Source of the DNA: Paenibacillus mesophilus
GTDB lineage: Bacteria > Bacillota > Bacilli > Paenibacillales > NBRC-103111
Direction of reading: 5' to 3'
Assembly (NCBI RefSeq): GCF_005938385.1
Contig: NZ_VCRA01000017.1
Coordinates: 1 to 64,000, forward strand
DNA: 64,000 nucleotides
Below, one piece after another: positions 31,263 to 39,269 of this stretch. The position numbers were made by a program, and so were the translations under genes. Each line of letters opens with the position of its first letter. Positions within the stretch are counted from its first letter, which is position 1. The notes beneath the pieces are model-generated. The model did not search any database, had not been told where the DNA came from, and saw only the letters and a program-made list of their open reading frames with translations.

Positions 31263-31685
31263 TCAGCCTTGCCGGTACTTTTGCTTGTGAGCGAAATAGA
31301 CCGAGTCTGGCGACTCTTCGACAATCCCGATCAAGTTGCCGTCCGGGTCGATACAATCGAAATATTTGACGACCCCGTCATCTACGATCGGGTGGACTTC
31401 GACGTTTAGCTCCTTAAGCATCGAGTGCGAGTATTGGATGTCGAACGATTCGAAGTTGTAATACGGAATTCTTGTCCCTTTGCCGTCATCGAATTGAGTC
31501 GGCTGCGGACGCTCCACCTTCCACAAGTTCAGGATCGTCGCCTCACCGGGAAAGGCGAGTCCCGTGCAGCAGTCCGATCGGTCGATTACCGTCAATCCGA
31601 AAACGCGTATGTACCATTCCGCAGAACGCCGCATATCCGTCACAGGAATGAAAATGCCGCTAACTTTGTCCACAATTTTGCTCAT
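31263..31685 (-). CDS. VOC-family protein, first gene of the sigma operon
   Basis: A 140-residue VOC protein: KVSGIFIPVTDMRRSAEWYI continuing to RVFGLTVIDR, and a second half FESFDIQYSHSMLKELNVEV, then DCIDPDGNLIGIVEESPDS with the conserved DPDGN-x-I-x-I-x-E motif carrying the C-terminal metal-binding Glu. AAGGAGGGGC precedes the ATG, the best ribosome site of the unit. No promoter with clear ECF signature was identified. Gene order VOC-sigma-VOC suggests that the sigma responds to or controls small-molecule (toxin or metabolite) handling, which is inference from context only. Confidence 0.83.
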   Translation of the reverse strand: MSKIVDKVSGIFIPVTDMRRSAEWYIRVFGLTVIDRSDCCTGLAFPGEATILNLWKVERPQPTQFDDGKGTRIPYYNFESFDIQYSHSMLKELNVEVHPIVDDGVVKYFDCIDPDGNLIGIVEESPDSVYFAHKQKYRQG

Positions 31686-31770
31686 AGCGCCCCTCCTTCT
31701 TGAAATTTTCCCTTTCTACAATATAACTGGAAATTTGGCTGAACAGATACGGGGCATTCTTTTTTATCGC

Positions 31771-31800
31771 AAAAAAAGAGGCGGGCAGCAACCTCGCCTC
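31771..31800 (-). terminator. Terminator after the 61-residue gene
   Basis: Minus-strand hairpin GAGGCGAGG-TTGCTG-CCCGCCTC followed by seven Ts, 21 bp beyond the stop at 31821. It separates this unit from the VOC operon. Confidence 0.88.
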
Positions 31801-31820
31801 AACCGGCAAAAGCCTGGCGT

Positions 31821-32006
31821 TTATTTCATCATTCTGATCTTGACGGCATTACCGCCGCACTCCCGGACTTGAAGGTTCAAAAACATGGACTGCAGCCGCA
31901 GCAAATCCATTCTCGCCTCATATTCCGTACCCGGCTTCGTAAGCCTCTTCTTGTCATAATATACTGCGAACAATCGCATCCTTCCTTCCATTATCGTATC
32001 GTTCAC
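31821..32006 (-). CDS. Small basic protein overlapping the sigma-like gene
   Basis: A 61-residue unrecognised protein whose first 53 bp overlap the 3' end of the upstream sigma-like gene in another frame. GTG start seven bases after GGAG. The sequence reads MRLFAVYYDKKRLTKPGTEY, then EARMDLLRLQSMFLNLQVRE and CGGNAVKIRMMK. It is soluble and basic, with a possible beta-strand, helix, strand order. Its own terminator lies just behind. The overlap suggests it is translated with the sigma-like protein, perhaps as a partner, but no function is known. An internal ATG (MRLF) is an alternative start. Confidence 0.5.
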   Translation of the reverse strand: MNDTIMEGRMRLFAVYYDKKRLTKPGTEYEARMDLLRLQSMFLNLQVRECGGNAVKIRMMK

Positions 32007-32910
32007 CGACCTTCTCCAAGCGTTTAATGGGCATATCCTTTTGAGCCGTTTCCTTAATCGGCTTCCCCGGCCGTTGCCGCTCGCAGTATGTACTGAATAA
32101 CGGCCTTTGCGGCTTCACGACCGAATATTGCGGCGGACTTTCCAGCGTGTATAGCGGTGCGCGCGCAGCTTCGATACGATTCCGCGCGTATGACTCGCCG
32201 TGCCGTTTCGGGCTGCCGTACAGGTCGACCCTTTCGCGGAGGGTAGGGGGATTCGGATTCCGCCACCTTTTTTGCTTATCATTACGGGTATCGGATTCTC
32301 CGGTTTCATCATCAGCCGTTCGGCCGGACAAATCGTATTGAGGGAAATACGCCGCCAGCGTCTCTGCTAAAGTTTGTCTGGCCCGGTACACCCATTGGTC
32401 GACCTGATTGCCGGAGCAGTTCAAATGCACCGCCGTCTCCTTAGACGAATATCCTCTCCAATATCTCAGTATGATCGCTTTTCGCTGATTATGCGGAAGA
32501 CGGTTCACCGCTTCTTCGATTTTTTCCAGCTGCACATCGCTCAAACCGCTGCGGGCGTCACCCTTCACCTTATTCAGCAAAGTTTCGACCATCGTCATAT
32601 CGATCGGAATCGGATTTTCCCGGCGAAGCTTGTTTTTGCTTACATACGCGATCGTCTGGCATATCCAGGCCCGATAAGCATCCCCTTCCTTGTCGGGAGG
32701 GGTTTTACGCAGGACGATCTCGAACACGCGATGCGTAATGTCTTCGTAATCGCCGAATTTCAATCGCCGTCCTATCCGACCCTCCTCTTGCCTGGCTATG
32801 CGAAGCACCGCTCTCGGGAGCCACATGGTTCTGAAATGCTTCATGCTTTCGTTATCGAATCGTTGTTGCCGGATACTTTCGAGCAAGTCGTCAAAATCGA
32901 TATACCTCAT
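31954..32910 (-). CDS. Sigma-70-like protein with long basic C-terminal tail
   Basis: A roughly 318-residue protein. Its first 190 residues are sigma-like: DYEDITHRVFEIVLRKTPPD, then DAYRAWICQTIAYVSKNKLR as a region-2 equivalent, and NRLPHNQRKAIILRYWRGYS with HLNCSGNQVDQWVYRARQTL as region 4. The last 120 residues are Arg/Lys/Pro-rich, of low complexity, and probably disordered (KRWRNPNPPTLRERVDLYGS). No anti-sigma gene is near. The start is uncertain: ATG 32910 has AAGGA four bases before it, and the frame extends further upstream to a GTG without a site. It could be a divergent ECF factor or a sigma-derived regulator. Confidence 0.65.
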   Translation of the reverse strand: MRYIDFDDLLESIRQQRFDNESMKHFRTMWLPRAVLRIARQEEGRIGRRLKFGDYEDITHRVFEIVLRKTPPDKEGDAYRAWICQTIAYVSKNKLRRENPIPIDMTMVETLLNKVKGDARSGLSDVQLEKIEEAVNRLPHNQRKAIILRYWRGYSSKETAVHLNCSGNQVDQWVYRARQTLAETLAAYFPQYDLSGRTADDETGESDTRNDKQKRWRNPNPPTLRERVDLYGSPKRHGESYARNRIEAARAPLYTLESPPQYSVVKPQRPLFSTYCERQRPGKPIKETAQKDMPIKRLEKVGERYDNGRKDAIVRSIL

Positions 32911-33132
32911 CCTTTCCTTGCCGGCTTCCGCGGCATAATTTCCCCTCACCTTTATAAATGTGTTGAAAAGCACGAAATCTTATCGCTTCCTTGCTATTTT
33001 TCAAAAAATAATATTTAAACCGCTTCTTGCTCTTACATTCGATAGTACCATATTGCGAACGAATGTTCTATCATCCGATGTGAATTCTGTGTGCAGATTG
33101 CGGGAATCGATCGTTTTCTCCAACAAAATGAA

Positions 33133-33164
33133 GATGAGCCCGTCCGAATACCGGAGGACTCATC
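33133..33164 (-). terminator. Terminator of the AraC-siderophore regulator gene
   Basis: Inverted repeat GATGAG...CTCATC with inner GTCC/GGAC pairing, 18 bp past the stop at 33182. The minus strand continues with a T-rich stretch (TTCATTTTG); the plus strand also has five Ts, so it may act in both directions. Confidence 0.6.
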
Positions 33165-33181
33165 GTTTTTGTCAATTTCGA

Positions 33182-34792
33182 TCACGTGCCCAGCAGCCTG
33201 ACCATTTCATCCAAGTGGCTTTCGAGCGTAATCGGATCGTATAATCCCCACTTGTGCTCGACAATATAGGCGCGTCCGTTCCGCACCGCCGGAAGTTTAC
33301 GCCAATGCTCGCTCGTCACGAAGGCGCGCGCCCACTGTATCGCCGTCTCGTCTTCGGTCACCGCCAAAAAAATCCGGTCGGCGGCATAGTCCGCCACCGA
33401 TTCGGGGTCGATAGCGGTCCACCGGAACGATTTATGCTGCCCCATCAACATCTTGACTTTATCCGGCGCATCGAAATGAAGCGCACGATATAACGTATGT
33501 CCGAAGTTATGCGCTCCGTATACGAACAGCTTGCGATGGACACCGTCATAGATGAAAGCCGCCACCGTCTCTCCGGCGTGTACGTAAGGCGCCAGCAGTT
33601 GCCTCGTCCGCTTCGCCTTCGCAGCGTATCGGCTGATCCAATTTCTAGCTTCTTTCCGTCTGCCCAGAAGCTCACCTATTTTCGTAAGCCGGGCAAATAC
33701 ATCGTCATGCCAATTGACTTCCACGGCGGGAGCGACCTTGGCGAACTGTTCGACCAACGGTTTCGGCGCAAAGCTCGGGAATAGGATCAGATCGGGCTTC
33801 AGTTTGAGCATCGACTCCGCATCGGGCGGCTCTTCGATGCCGTGCACGCCTCCCGCTTCGCGATGAAACGGCTTCAGCAAAGATCGGTTCGTTCCGACCG
33901 GCTTGATGCCGAGCGATAATAGTTCGCCCAAGTACTGCAACGAAACGATCCGCGGCGGACGGGCATTCGCTTGCGTATATTGCTTGGGAGAAATCCCGAC
34001 CGTCTGCTTGAACCGGCGGCTGAAATAATATTCGTCCCGAAACCCGGCTCCGGCGGATACGTCCCTTAGCTGAAGGCCGGGCAGCAGCAGCAGCGACTTG
34101 GCCCGATTGATCCTCAGCTCGGTCAAGTAGTCGATCGGAGTCGTGCCTGTCAGCGATTTGAACAAAGCATTATACTGCCAGCGGCTGATGCCCGCTTCCT
34201 GGACAAGCTGCTCGATCGATATATTCTCGTGATAACAACGGTGCATGTAAGCAATCGTCCGTTCCACCGCTTGAAGCGCATCCGCCTTCGGTTCGACCGC
34301 ACGGTTCTGCTCCACCAGGCTCGCTATCAGTTCTTGGAAACGGACGTTCCTTCTGAATGACTCCAATGCGCAATCGCTATAGCGATTGCAGTATATATCC
34401 TCGAGAAATTCGGTAAGACGCCAGAATGGCTGAAACGTTAGTTCGCCGGTAGAGAGCAATTCCCCGACTGTCTCTCGGGAACAAGACGACTGGCTCGGCG
34501 CCCCGGCTTCGAAATAAACCCGGTAAACGTCCAAATCGATCGGCTCGACCGCTTCCAATTCCATAATCGTGCAGGGGGCAAGTACGTAGCACTTACCTGA
34601 AAAGAGCGGTTGACGGATTCCGTCAACCGTGATCATGCCTTGACCTTTCATGGCTGCAAGCAGGCAGTACGTATTCTGCAATATTTTGTCCGTGCGCGAT
34701 CCGGACGAGAGGTTCACGGCCTGAACGGCATACAGATGGAAGGAAGGCGGCCGGTACGGAAACGGCGCCGGTTCCTGCTCATTCGGATTCAT
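33182..34792 (-). CDS. AraC regulator fused to a siderophore-binding domain (Btr-like)
   Basis: A 536-residue transcription factor. The N-terminus has a cupin-like part (GKCYVLAPCTIMELEAVEPI). The centre is an AraC double helix-turn-helix (QLVQEAGISRWQYNALFKSL, then LRDVSAGAGFRDEYYFSRRF and KQTVGISPKQYTQANAR). Residues from about 285 form a periplasmic-binding-protein domain of the iron-siderophore class (RIVSLQYLGELLSLGIKPVG, then LPAVRNGRAYIVEHKWGLYD). Bacillus Btr (YbbB) has this architecture and activates siderophore uptake when bound to ferric bacillibactin. The ATG 34792 is after GGGGTGG; longer frames start inside the preceding terminator. A Fur-box-like element precedes it. Confidence 0.88.
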   Translation of the reverse strand: MNPNEQEPAPFPYRPPSFHLYAVQAVNLSSGSRTDKILQNTYCLLAAMKGQGMITVDGIRQPLFSGKCYVLAPCTIMELEAVEPIDLDVYRVYFEAGAPSQSSCSRETVGELLSTGELTFQPFWRLTEFLEDIYCNRYSDCALESFRRNVRFQELIASLVEQNRAVEPKADALQAVERTIAYMHRCYHENISIEQLVQEAGISRWQYNALFKSLTGTTPIDYLTELRINRAKSLLLLPGLQLRDVSAGAGFRDEYYFSRRFKQTVGISPKQYTQANARPPRIVSLQYLGELLSLGIKPVGTNRSLLKPFHREAGGVHGIEEPPDAESMLKLKPDLILFPSFAPKPLVEQFAKVAPAVEVNWHDDVFARLTKIGELLGRRKEARNWISRYAAKAKRTRQLLAPYVHAGETVAAFIYDGVHRKLFVYGAHNFGHTLYRALHFDAPDKVKMLMGQHKSFRWTAIDPESVADYAADRIFLAVTEDETAIQWARAFVTSEHWRKLPAVRNGRAYIVEHKWGLYDPITLESHLDEMVRLLGT

Positions 34793-34812
34793 CGGAAAGC
34801 CCACCCCGTAAT

Positions 34813-34837
34813 TGAAAATCATTCTCAATACATTATA
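34813..34837 (-). promoter_or_regulatory. Fur box and -10 region of the AraC-siderophore regulator
   Basis: Plus strand 34813-34827 reads TGAAAATCATTCTCA, 13 of 15 positions of the Fur consensus TGATAATNATTATCA. A TATAAT (-10, complement of 34832-34837) lies just upstream on the minus strand. The -35 is not clear. Repression by iron-loaded Fur is expected. Confidence 0.72.
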
Positions 34838-34849
34838 AAGCAAAGCAAC

Positions 34850-34888
34850 GAAAAAAAGAAGCCTGTCTTGGATAGACAAGCCTCTTCC
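34850..34888 (-). terminator. Terminator of the siderophore lipoprotein gene
   Basis: Minus-strand hairpin AAGAGGCTTGTCT-ATCC-AGACAGGCTTCTT with wobbles, then seven Ts. It separates the lipoprotein gene from the downstream regulator gene. Confidence 0.82.
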
Positions 34889-34914
34889 CTGTGATGCGGA
34901 ATCACGTCGATTCA

Positions 34915-35919
34915 TTATTTCATAAGCAGCTTGGGCATTTCGTCCAATAGCCAGTCGAGCGTAATCGGATCGTAGAACGACCATTTGTTTCCGACTACGT
35001 AAGCTTTGCCGTTTTTGACCGCCGGCAGATTTTTCCAAACCGGAGAATTCAAGAGCTCGTCCGCCGCTTTTTGGACGTCGGGATTGCTGTCATTCACAAC
35101 GATGAAGATCCGGTCGCCCGCGTAGTCGGACAACGTTTCCGCCGATATCGTTTGCCAGAGCGCATCCTTGTTGCTCTCGAACAGCTTCGTCGCCTTCTCC
35201 GGTCGGACGAACCCGAGCGCATCATACATCGTGGACCCGAGCCGCTGATTGCCGTATACGTACAGCTTTTTGTCCTGGAACAGGACGAACGCCGTTGCCG
35301 TCTCCCCGGGCTTCACATAAGACTTCAACTGATCCCGCTTCTCCTGCGCTTTCTTGTTGTACTTGGCGATCCATTCCTCCGCTTCTTTCGTTTTCCCCAT
35401 AATGTCGCCCAGCGTCTTCAGCCGGGTGAACACGTCGATCGTGTAGCTGACGACTACGGTTGGGGCGATTTTGGCCAAAGCTTCGACGCCGTTCGGCTCC
35501 AGAAAATCCGGCACGAGTATGAGATCCGGATTCAGCGACAATACTTTCTCCAGATTCGGGTTGACGCCTTGTCCCCCGATATCCTCTACGCCCTGCAGCT
35601 GTTCCTTGCTTAAAATCTGGGTGGCCGTCGCATAGTTTGTTCCGACCGCCTTGACCCCGAGTGCCGCCGTCTCGGCGGGAAAATAGTGCGAGATGATGCG
35701 CTGCGGCTTCGCGGGAACGGTGACCTCCCGGCCTTTCGCATCCTTGATTACCCGTGTCGCAGGCTGAGCGGGAGCCGTCTCCTTCGGCGCGTTCGCCGCC
35801 GTTTTATTTTCGCCCGCTTCGCCTTTCGGCGGTTCGGACTTCGCTCCGCAGGCCAGCAGCAGCGATACCATCATTACGATAGCGCATGCGAGAGATAAAG
35901 TTTTTACCATTCGTTGCAA
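34915..35919 (-). CDS. Iron-siderophore ABC transporter substrate-binding lipoprotein
   Basis: Membrane-anchored receptor (334 residues) for a ferric siderophore. The signal peptide VKTLSLACAIVMMVSLLLAC ends in the lipobox LLAC. A Lys/Glu/Pro/Ala-rich linker follows, then the FepB/FhuD-type bilobed domain: RVIKDAKGREVTVPAKPQRI, NPDLILVPDFLEPNGVEALA and PITLDWLLDEMPKLLMK. TTG 35919 is chosen because GGAGGGG lies six bases before it; an ATG three codons later is possible, and the earlier ATGs overlap the Fur box. The domain is homologous along its full length to the C-terminus of the adjacent AraC regulator. No permease or ATPase gene is adjacent, so these must lie elsewhere. Confidence 0.88.
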   Translation of the reverse strand: MQRMVKTLSLACAIVMMVSLLLACGAKSEPPKGEAGENKTAANAPKETAPAQPATRVIKDAKGREVTVPAKPQRIISHYFPAETAALGVKAVGTNYATATQILSKEQLQGVEDIGGQGVNPNLEKVLSLNPDLILVPDFLEPNGVEALAKIAPTVVVSYTIDVFTRLKTLGDIMGKTKEAEEWIAKYNKKAQEKRDQLKSYVKPGETATAFVLFQDKKLYVYGNQRLGSTMYDALGFVRPEKATKLFESNKDALWQTISAETLSDYAGDRIFIVVNDSNPDVQKAADELLNSPVWKNLPAVKNGKAYVVGNKWSFYDPITLDWLLDEMPKLLMK

Positions 35920-35936
35920 GCAAGTCCCCTCCGTCA

Positions 35937-35996
35937 TGATACTGATTCTCATTTTCAATACTTCTCCATAGTAAGCTACCGGGACTGCCGAGACAA
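35937..35996 (-). promoter_or_regulatory. Promoter with overlapping Fur boxes for the siderophore lipoprotein
   Basis: Minus strand TTGTCT (35991-35996) and TACTAT (35968-35973) with a 17-bp spacer. Downstream, 35937-35957 contains two overlapping 15-mers close to the Fur consensus (TGAGAATCAGTATCA and TGAAAATGAGAATCA, 12 and about 11 matches). This fits iron-dependent repression. Confidence 0.72.
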
Positions 35997-36055
35997 TGGA
36001 TTATTTATTGAGTTTTTAGTATTATTTCTCGATTTGCGCCGGTTCTTATCGGAAA

Positions 36056-36086
36056 AAGAAAAACCGGAGCAACGGCGGCTCCGGTT
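36056..36086 (-). terminator. Terminator of the repeat-rich secreted protein gene
   Basis: Minus-strand hairpin AACCGGAGC...GCTCCGGTT followed by TTTCTTTTTC. The hairpin starts at the stop codon itself. Confidence 0.8.
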
Positions 36087-38422
36087 CAGTACTCTATGCT
36101 CATGGGCTGGAATGTCGTTACGGATTGCAAAACCAGACTGACGTCTTCACGGGTGAACAGACCGTCTCCGTTCGCGTCAAGCTTGGCATTCACCGCCATG
36201 ACGACATCGACTATATCGCTCCTCCCGTTCCCATCGATATCGAGGTATACGATCTTATTCGGGCTCTCGCTGTTGCCCGCATCGTCCTCGCTCCAATAGG
36301 ATATCGTGTGGAAGCCGGACATATTCAGCGAAACGGTGTCGCCGAACTGCTTATTTCCGTTGTCCAGCCGGTAGTACGTTGCAACCTGTACCGACAAGTT
36401 ATCTTGACCCTGAAGGCGCAGCACGGCACCGTCCGGCGTTACACGGGCCGTCGTTATAGGCGGCGTCTTGTCGATGATGACGATAATCGTGTTCGCCCCT
36501 TCGATGTTCCCTGCCTGATCCTCACTCCAGTATTCGACGGCATGTATGCCATCCACGGAGAGTGTCACGACATTCCCGCTCTGCTGAGACCCTCCGTCGA
36601 CTTTATAGTAGGTAGCAGCGATTGCGGTCAAGCTATCCGACGGCGTGAGCGTTACAGTAACATTCCGGGAAACCGGTCCCGCAGGGGCATTATGCGCCGT
36701 TGCCGGCGGCGTTTTGTCGATGACCACTGCGGCGCTGCGCTGCGGCTCGACATTGCCTGCCGAGTCTTTGCTCCAGTATACGATACTGTACGCCCCTTCC
36801 GCGGTCAGCTCGAAACTATTTCCCGTCCTAATTTCCGAGCCGTTTACTTGATAATAGGTCGCATTGATCACCGAAACGTTATCGCTAGCCGTCAACGTGA
36901 CCGTAACATCGTGTTGAACCGCTCTTGTCGGCGCATCGTCCGTCGTTAATGGCGGCGTCATGTCGATTGTAACGATAATCGTGTTCGCCACTTCGATGTT
37001 CCCTGCCTGATCCACGCTCCAATATTCGACGGCATGTACTCCTGCCGTAGTGATCGTCACGGTATTTCCGCTTTGCTGAGACCCTCCGTCAACTTTATAG
37101 TAGGTGGCCGCGATTGCGGTCAAATTATCCGACGGCGTGAGCGTTACGGTAACATTCCGGGAAACCGGTCCCGCAGGGGCATTATGCACCGTTACCGGCG
37201 GCGTTCTGTCGATGACCACTGCGGCGCTGCGCTGCGGCTCGACATTGCCTGCCGAGTCTTTGCTCCAGTATATGATACTGTACGCCCCTTCCGAGGTCAG
37301 CCCGATACTATTCCCCGTCTTCGCCTCCGAGCCGTTTATTCTATAATAGGTCGCATTGACGACCGAAACGTTATCCACTGCCGTCAACGCTACCGAAACA
37401 TCGTGCTGGACCGCTCTTGTCGGCGCATTGTCCGTCGTGGCCGGCGGCGTCCAGTCTGCATAAATACCCGTTACCGTCGTACTCACCGAATTGCCCGCGT
37501 AATCGACCGCAGTGCCTGTGACGCTTTGATTTGCACCTTCCGTCATGACGACCGTGCCGGGGGTACAGCTCGATACATTCGACATTGCATCCGAACAATG
37601 GAACTGCACGGTGACCGGCGACGTGTACCAGCCCGCATCGTTCGGAGGGACTGCGGTTGTACCGGTAATCGCGGGAGCGGTAGCGTCCCTTTTCAATGTA
37701 ACGGAGTTGGTTGTCGTTCCTGCGGCCGATGTTGCCGTACATGTAAATACCGAGCCTGGAGTATCGGCATTAATCGTTACGGGGCCGCATCCCGTCTGGC
37801 TTAGTATCGGAAAAGCCGGATTCGTCGTAACATTCCAGACTAGCTGCACATCCGAACGGTACCACCCTCCCGTCCCTTGCGTTCCGGAGACGACGGGTAC
37901 GATTTGGGGCGGATTTTGGTTAGTCACGATAGCAAGGTTTCCGCTCAAAATCGTATTGGAGTCAAAATTTTTGCCGTAAATTTTGAATCCGTAAGCGTAA
38001 CCCGCATGCACTTGAAGCTTTGATTGTCCGGAATAGGTGAAATAGTGCCAAACGTCGCCGTCGAAAAGGGTAACTTCGCGGTAATCGTTGTCCGGTCCGT
38101 AAGCGAATGCGTCAACTTTGGCGGAGGCCTGAAACCAAGCGTGGAGCCCTGTATAGATCCAGTTATAGTAGACCGACTCCGTTACGGTGGCGGTGGATGT
38201 ATAATTCCAGCTTAGTCCGCTATGAACTTGAGATCCGGTAAACTGATAAGAAAAGTTCATGTCGCCTGTCGCAGCCTCAACGACTGCGGCCCGCATTCCA
38301 GGTCCGGATGCCGTCCAAGCTTGTTCGGTAATTGGGGACGCTTGCGCCGCGAATCCTAGCCATACCGCTCCCAACAGGAGCAGACCAAGAAACGATGCGC
38401 CCCTGCCTATCCATAATCGCAA
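36086..38422 (-). CDS. Secreted multi-repeat (OmpL47/Ig-like) protein with dockerin-like end
   Basis: Exported protein of 778 residues. The signal peptide (MRLWIGRGASFLGLLLLGAV) is read from TTG 38422, eight bases after AAGGAGG; upstream codons lack spacing. An N-terminal domain of about 170 residues (QFTGSQVHSGLSWNYTSTAT) is not recognised. Then come Ig-like units and four to five roughly 80-residue repeats of the type TYYKVDGGSQQSGNTVTITT with VEYWSVDQAGNIE, like OmpL47-type modules. The last 50 residues hold two calcium-loop motifs, DIDGNGRSDIVDVVMAVN and DANGDGLFTREDVSLVL, the pattern of a dockerin or EF-hand pair. It probably sits on or near the wall; ligand unknown. Monocistronic. Confidence 0.82.
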   Translation of the reverse strand: MRLWIGRGASFLGLLLLGAVWLGFAAQASPITEQAWTASGPGMRAAVVEAATGDMNFSYQFTGSQVHSGLSWNYTSTATVTESVYYNWIYTGLHAWFQASAKVDAFAYGPDNDYREVTLFDGDVWHYFTYSGQSKLQVHAGYAYGFKIYGKNFDSNTILSGNLAIVTNQNPPQIVPVVSGTQGTGGWYRSDVQLVWNVTTNPAFPILSQTGCGPVTINADTPGSVFTCTATSAAGTTTNSVTLKRDATAPAITGTTAVPPNDAGWYTSPVTVQFHCSDAMSNVSSCTPGTVVMTEGANQSVTGTAVDYAGNSVSTTVTGIYADWTPPATTDNAPTRAVQHDVSVALTAVDNVSVVNATYYRINGSEAKTGNSIGLTSEGAYSIIYWSKDSAGNVEPQRSAAVVIDRTPPVTVHNAPAGPVSRNVTVTLTPSDNLTAIAATYYKVDGGSQQSGNTVTITTAGVHAVEYWSVDQAGNIEVANTIIVTIDMTPPLTTDDAPTRAVQHDVTVTLTASDNVSVINATYYQVNGSEIRTGNSFELTAEGAYSIVYWSKDSAGNVEPQRSAAVVIDKTPPATAHNAPAGPVSRNVTVTLTPSDSLTAIAATYYKVDGGSQQSGNVVTLSVDGIHAVEYWSEDQAGNIEGANTIIVIIDKTPPITTARVTPDGAVLRLQGQDNLSVQVATYYRLDNGNKQFGDTVSLNMSGFHTISYWSEDDAGNSESPNKIVYLDIDGNGRSDIVDVVMAVNAKLDANGDGLFTREDVSLVLQSVTTFQPMSIEY
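36601..37400 (-). repeat. 492-bp internal direct duplication in the secreted repeat protein
   Basis: The stretch around 36637-36900 recurs at 37129-37390 with an exact 492-bp shift and few differences, e.g. both read CCGACGGCGTGAGCGTTAC and ATTCCGGGAAACCGGTC. The unit corresponds to 164 residues, that is two 82-residue domains (APxRAVQHDV and APAGPVSRNV types). High DNA identity points to recent duplication. Confidence 0.88.
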
Positions 38423-38531
38423 ACGCACCACCTCCTTTTTCAATGTTTTTCCATACAGTATAGTTCTACACATGATACGAAAGTCCTACATAACATCAAA
38501 AAAAATTAAGCCAATTTTGAATTGACATAAC

Positions 38532-38559
38532 AAAAAAGCTGCCCGAGTTTCCGGACAGC
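38532..38559 (-). terminator. Terminator of the first GntR-ABC operon
   Basis: Minus-strand hairpin GCTGTCCGG-AAACT-CGGGCAGC with six Ts, 21 bp past the stop at 38580. Confidence 0.9.
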
Positions 38560-38579
38560 ATCCCGCCAATTCCTATCGT

Positions 38580-39269
38580 TCAAACCGTTGCTTTACGAAG
38601 CAGCAAATACGAAATCAGGGCATACAAGACTGCGCCTGCAAACATCCACAAGGCGAGTTCGAAGGCGGTGTACCCGATCAACCATCCGAAGATGCCGCCC
38701 CACCACCCGTAATACGTACAAACGAGCGTTCCTGCGGAGAAGAGCAAAATCGAGACGATGGAGCCGACCCACATGCCCGCTTTGCCGAACCTGCGGTACA
38801 CGCTGGAGATGAGGAAGCCGAGAAAGTACATGTTCAGAAGGATCGAGAAAAATATCCATATTTGCGCGGCAGCCGATCCGTCATTCAAATAAGGCAGGTG
38901 GAAAAAGTGCACGTCGACGCCCCATCCGTTCGTGAGATTGCTTTCCACGAAAGCGAACAGGAACAAGGCGATCGCAGATAGCACGCTGACCCCGGCCACG
39001 ACAGCCGTCGTCCCCCAGAAGAAGTCCGTTCTCCTCACGCTTAGACCTAGCGCAAACGGGAACGTTTGAACCAATATCAAAATACCGGCGACAAACATAT
39101 AGCAATAGATGGACATAATGCCTCCCGTATAAATCGTCGTTTTGCCGTCCAGCAGAACACCCACAAAAATATTGACGAGAAAGCTGGAAAGCATAACGAT
39201 CCAGGGCATGTAGATCAAAAAGAATTTGTCCCGCAGCTGCATTCTCATAACTCCATAGATCCGGTTCAT
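38580..39269 (-). CDS. ABC-2-like membrane permease (YtrC/D-type)
   Basis: Hydrophobic protein of 229 residues with about six transmembrane helices (IYMPWIVMLSSFLVNIFVGV, then YCYMFVAGILILVQTFPFAL, VVAGVSVLSAIALFLFAFVE, IWIFFSILLNMYFLGFLIS, WVGSIVSILLFSAGTLVC and LALWMFAGAVLYALISYLLL). It is the membrane partner of the ATPase encoded just upstream, whose stop codon overlaps its start by 4 bp; GGAGGGG precedes the ATG. Gene order GntR-ATPase-permease resembles the Bacillus ytr operon induced by cell-wall antibiotics. The substrate is unknown. Confidence 0.82.
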   Translation of the reverse strand: MNRIYGVMRMQLRDKFFLIYMPWIVMLSSFLVNIFVGVLLDGKTTIYTGGIMSIYCYMFVAGILILVQTFPFALGLSVRRTDFFWGTTAVVAGVSVLSAIALFLFAFVESNLTNGWGVDVHFFHLPYLNDGSAAAQIWIFFSILLNMYFLGFLISSVYRRFGKAGMWVGSIVSILLFSAGTLVCTYYGWWGGIFGWLIGYTAFELALWMFAGAVLYALISYLLLRKATV

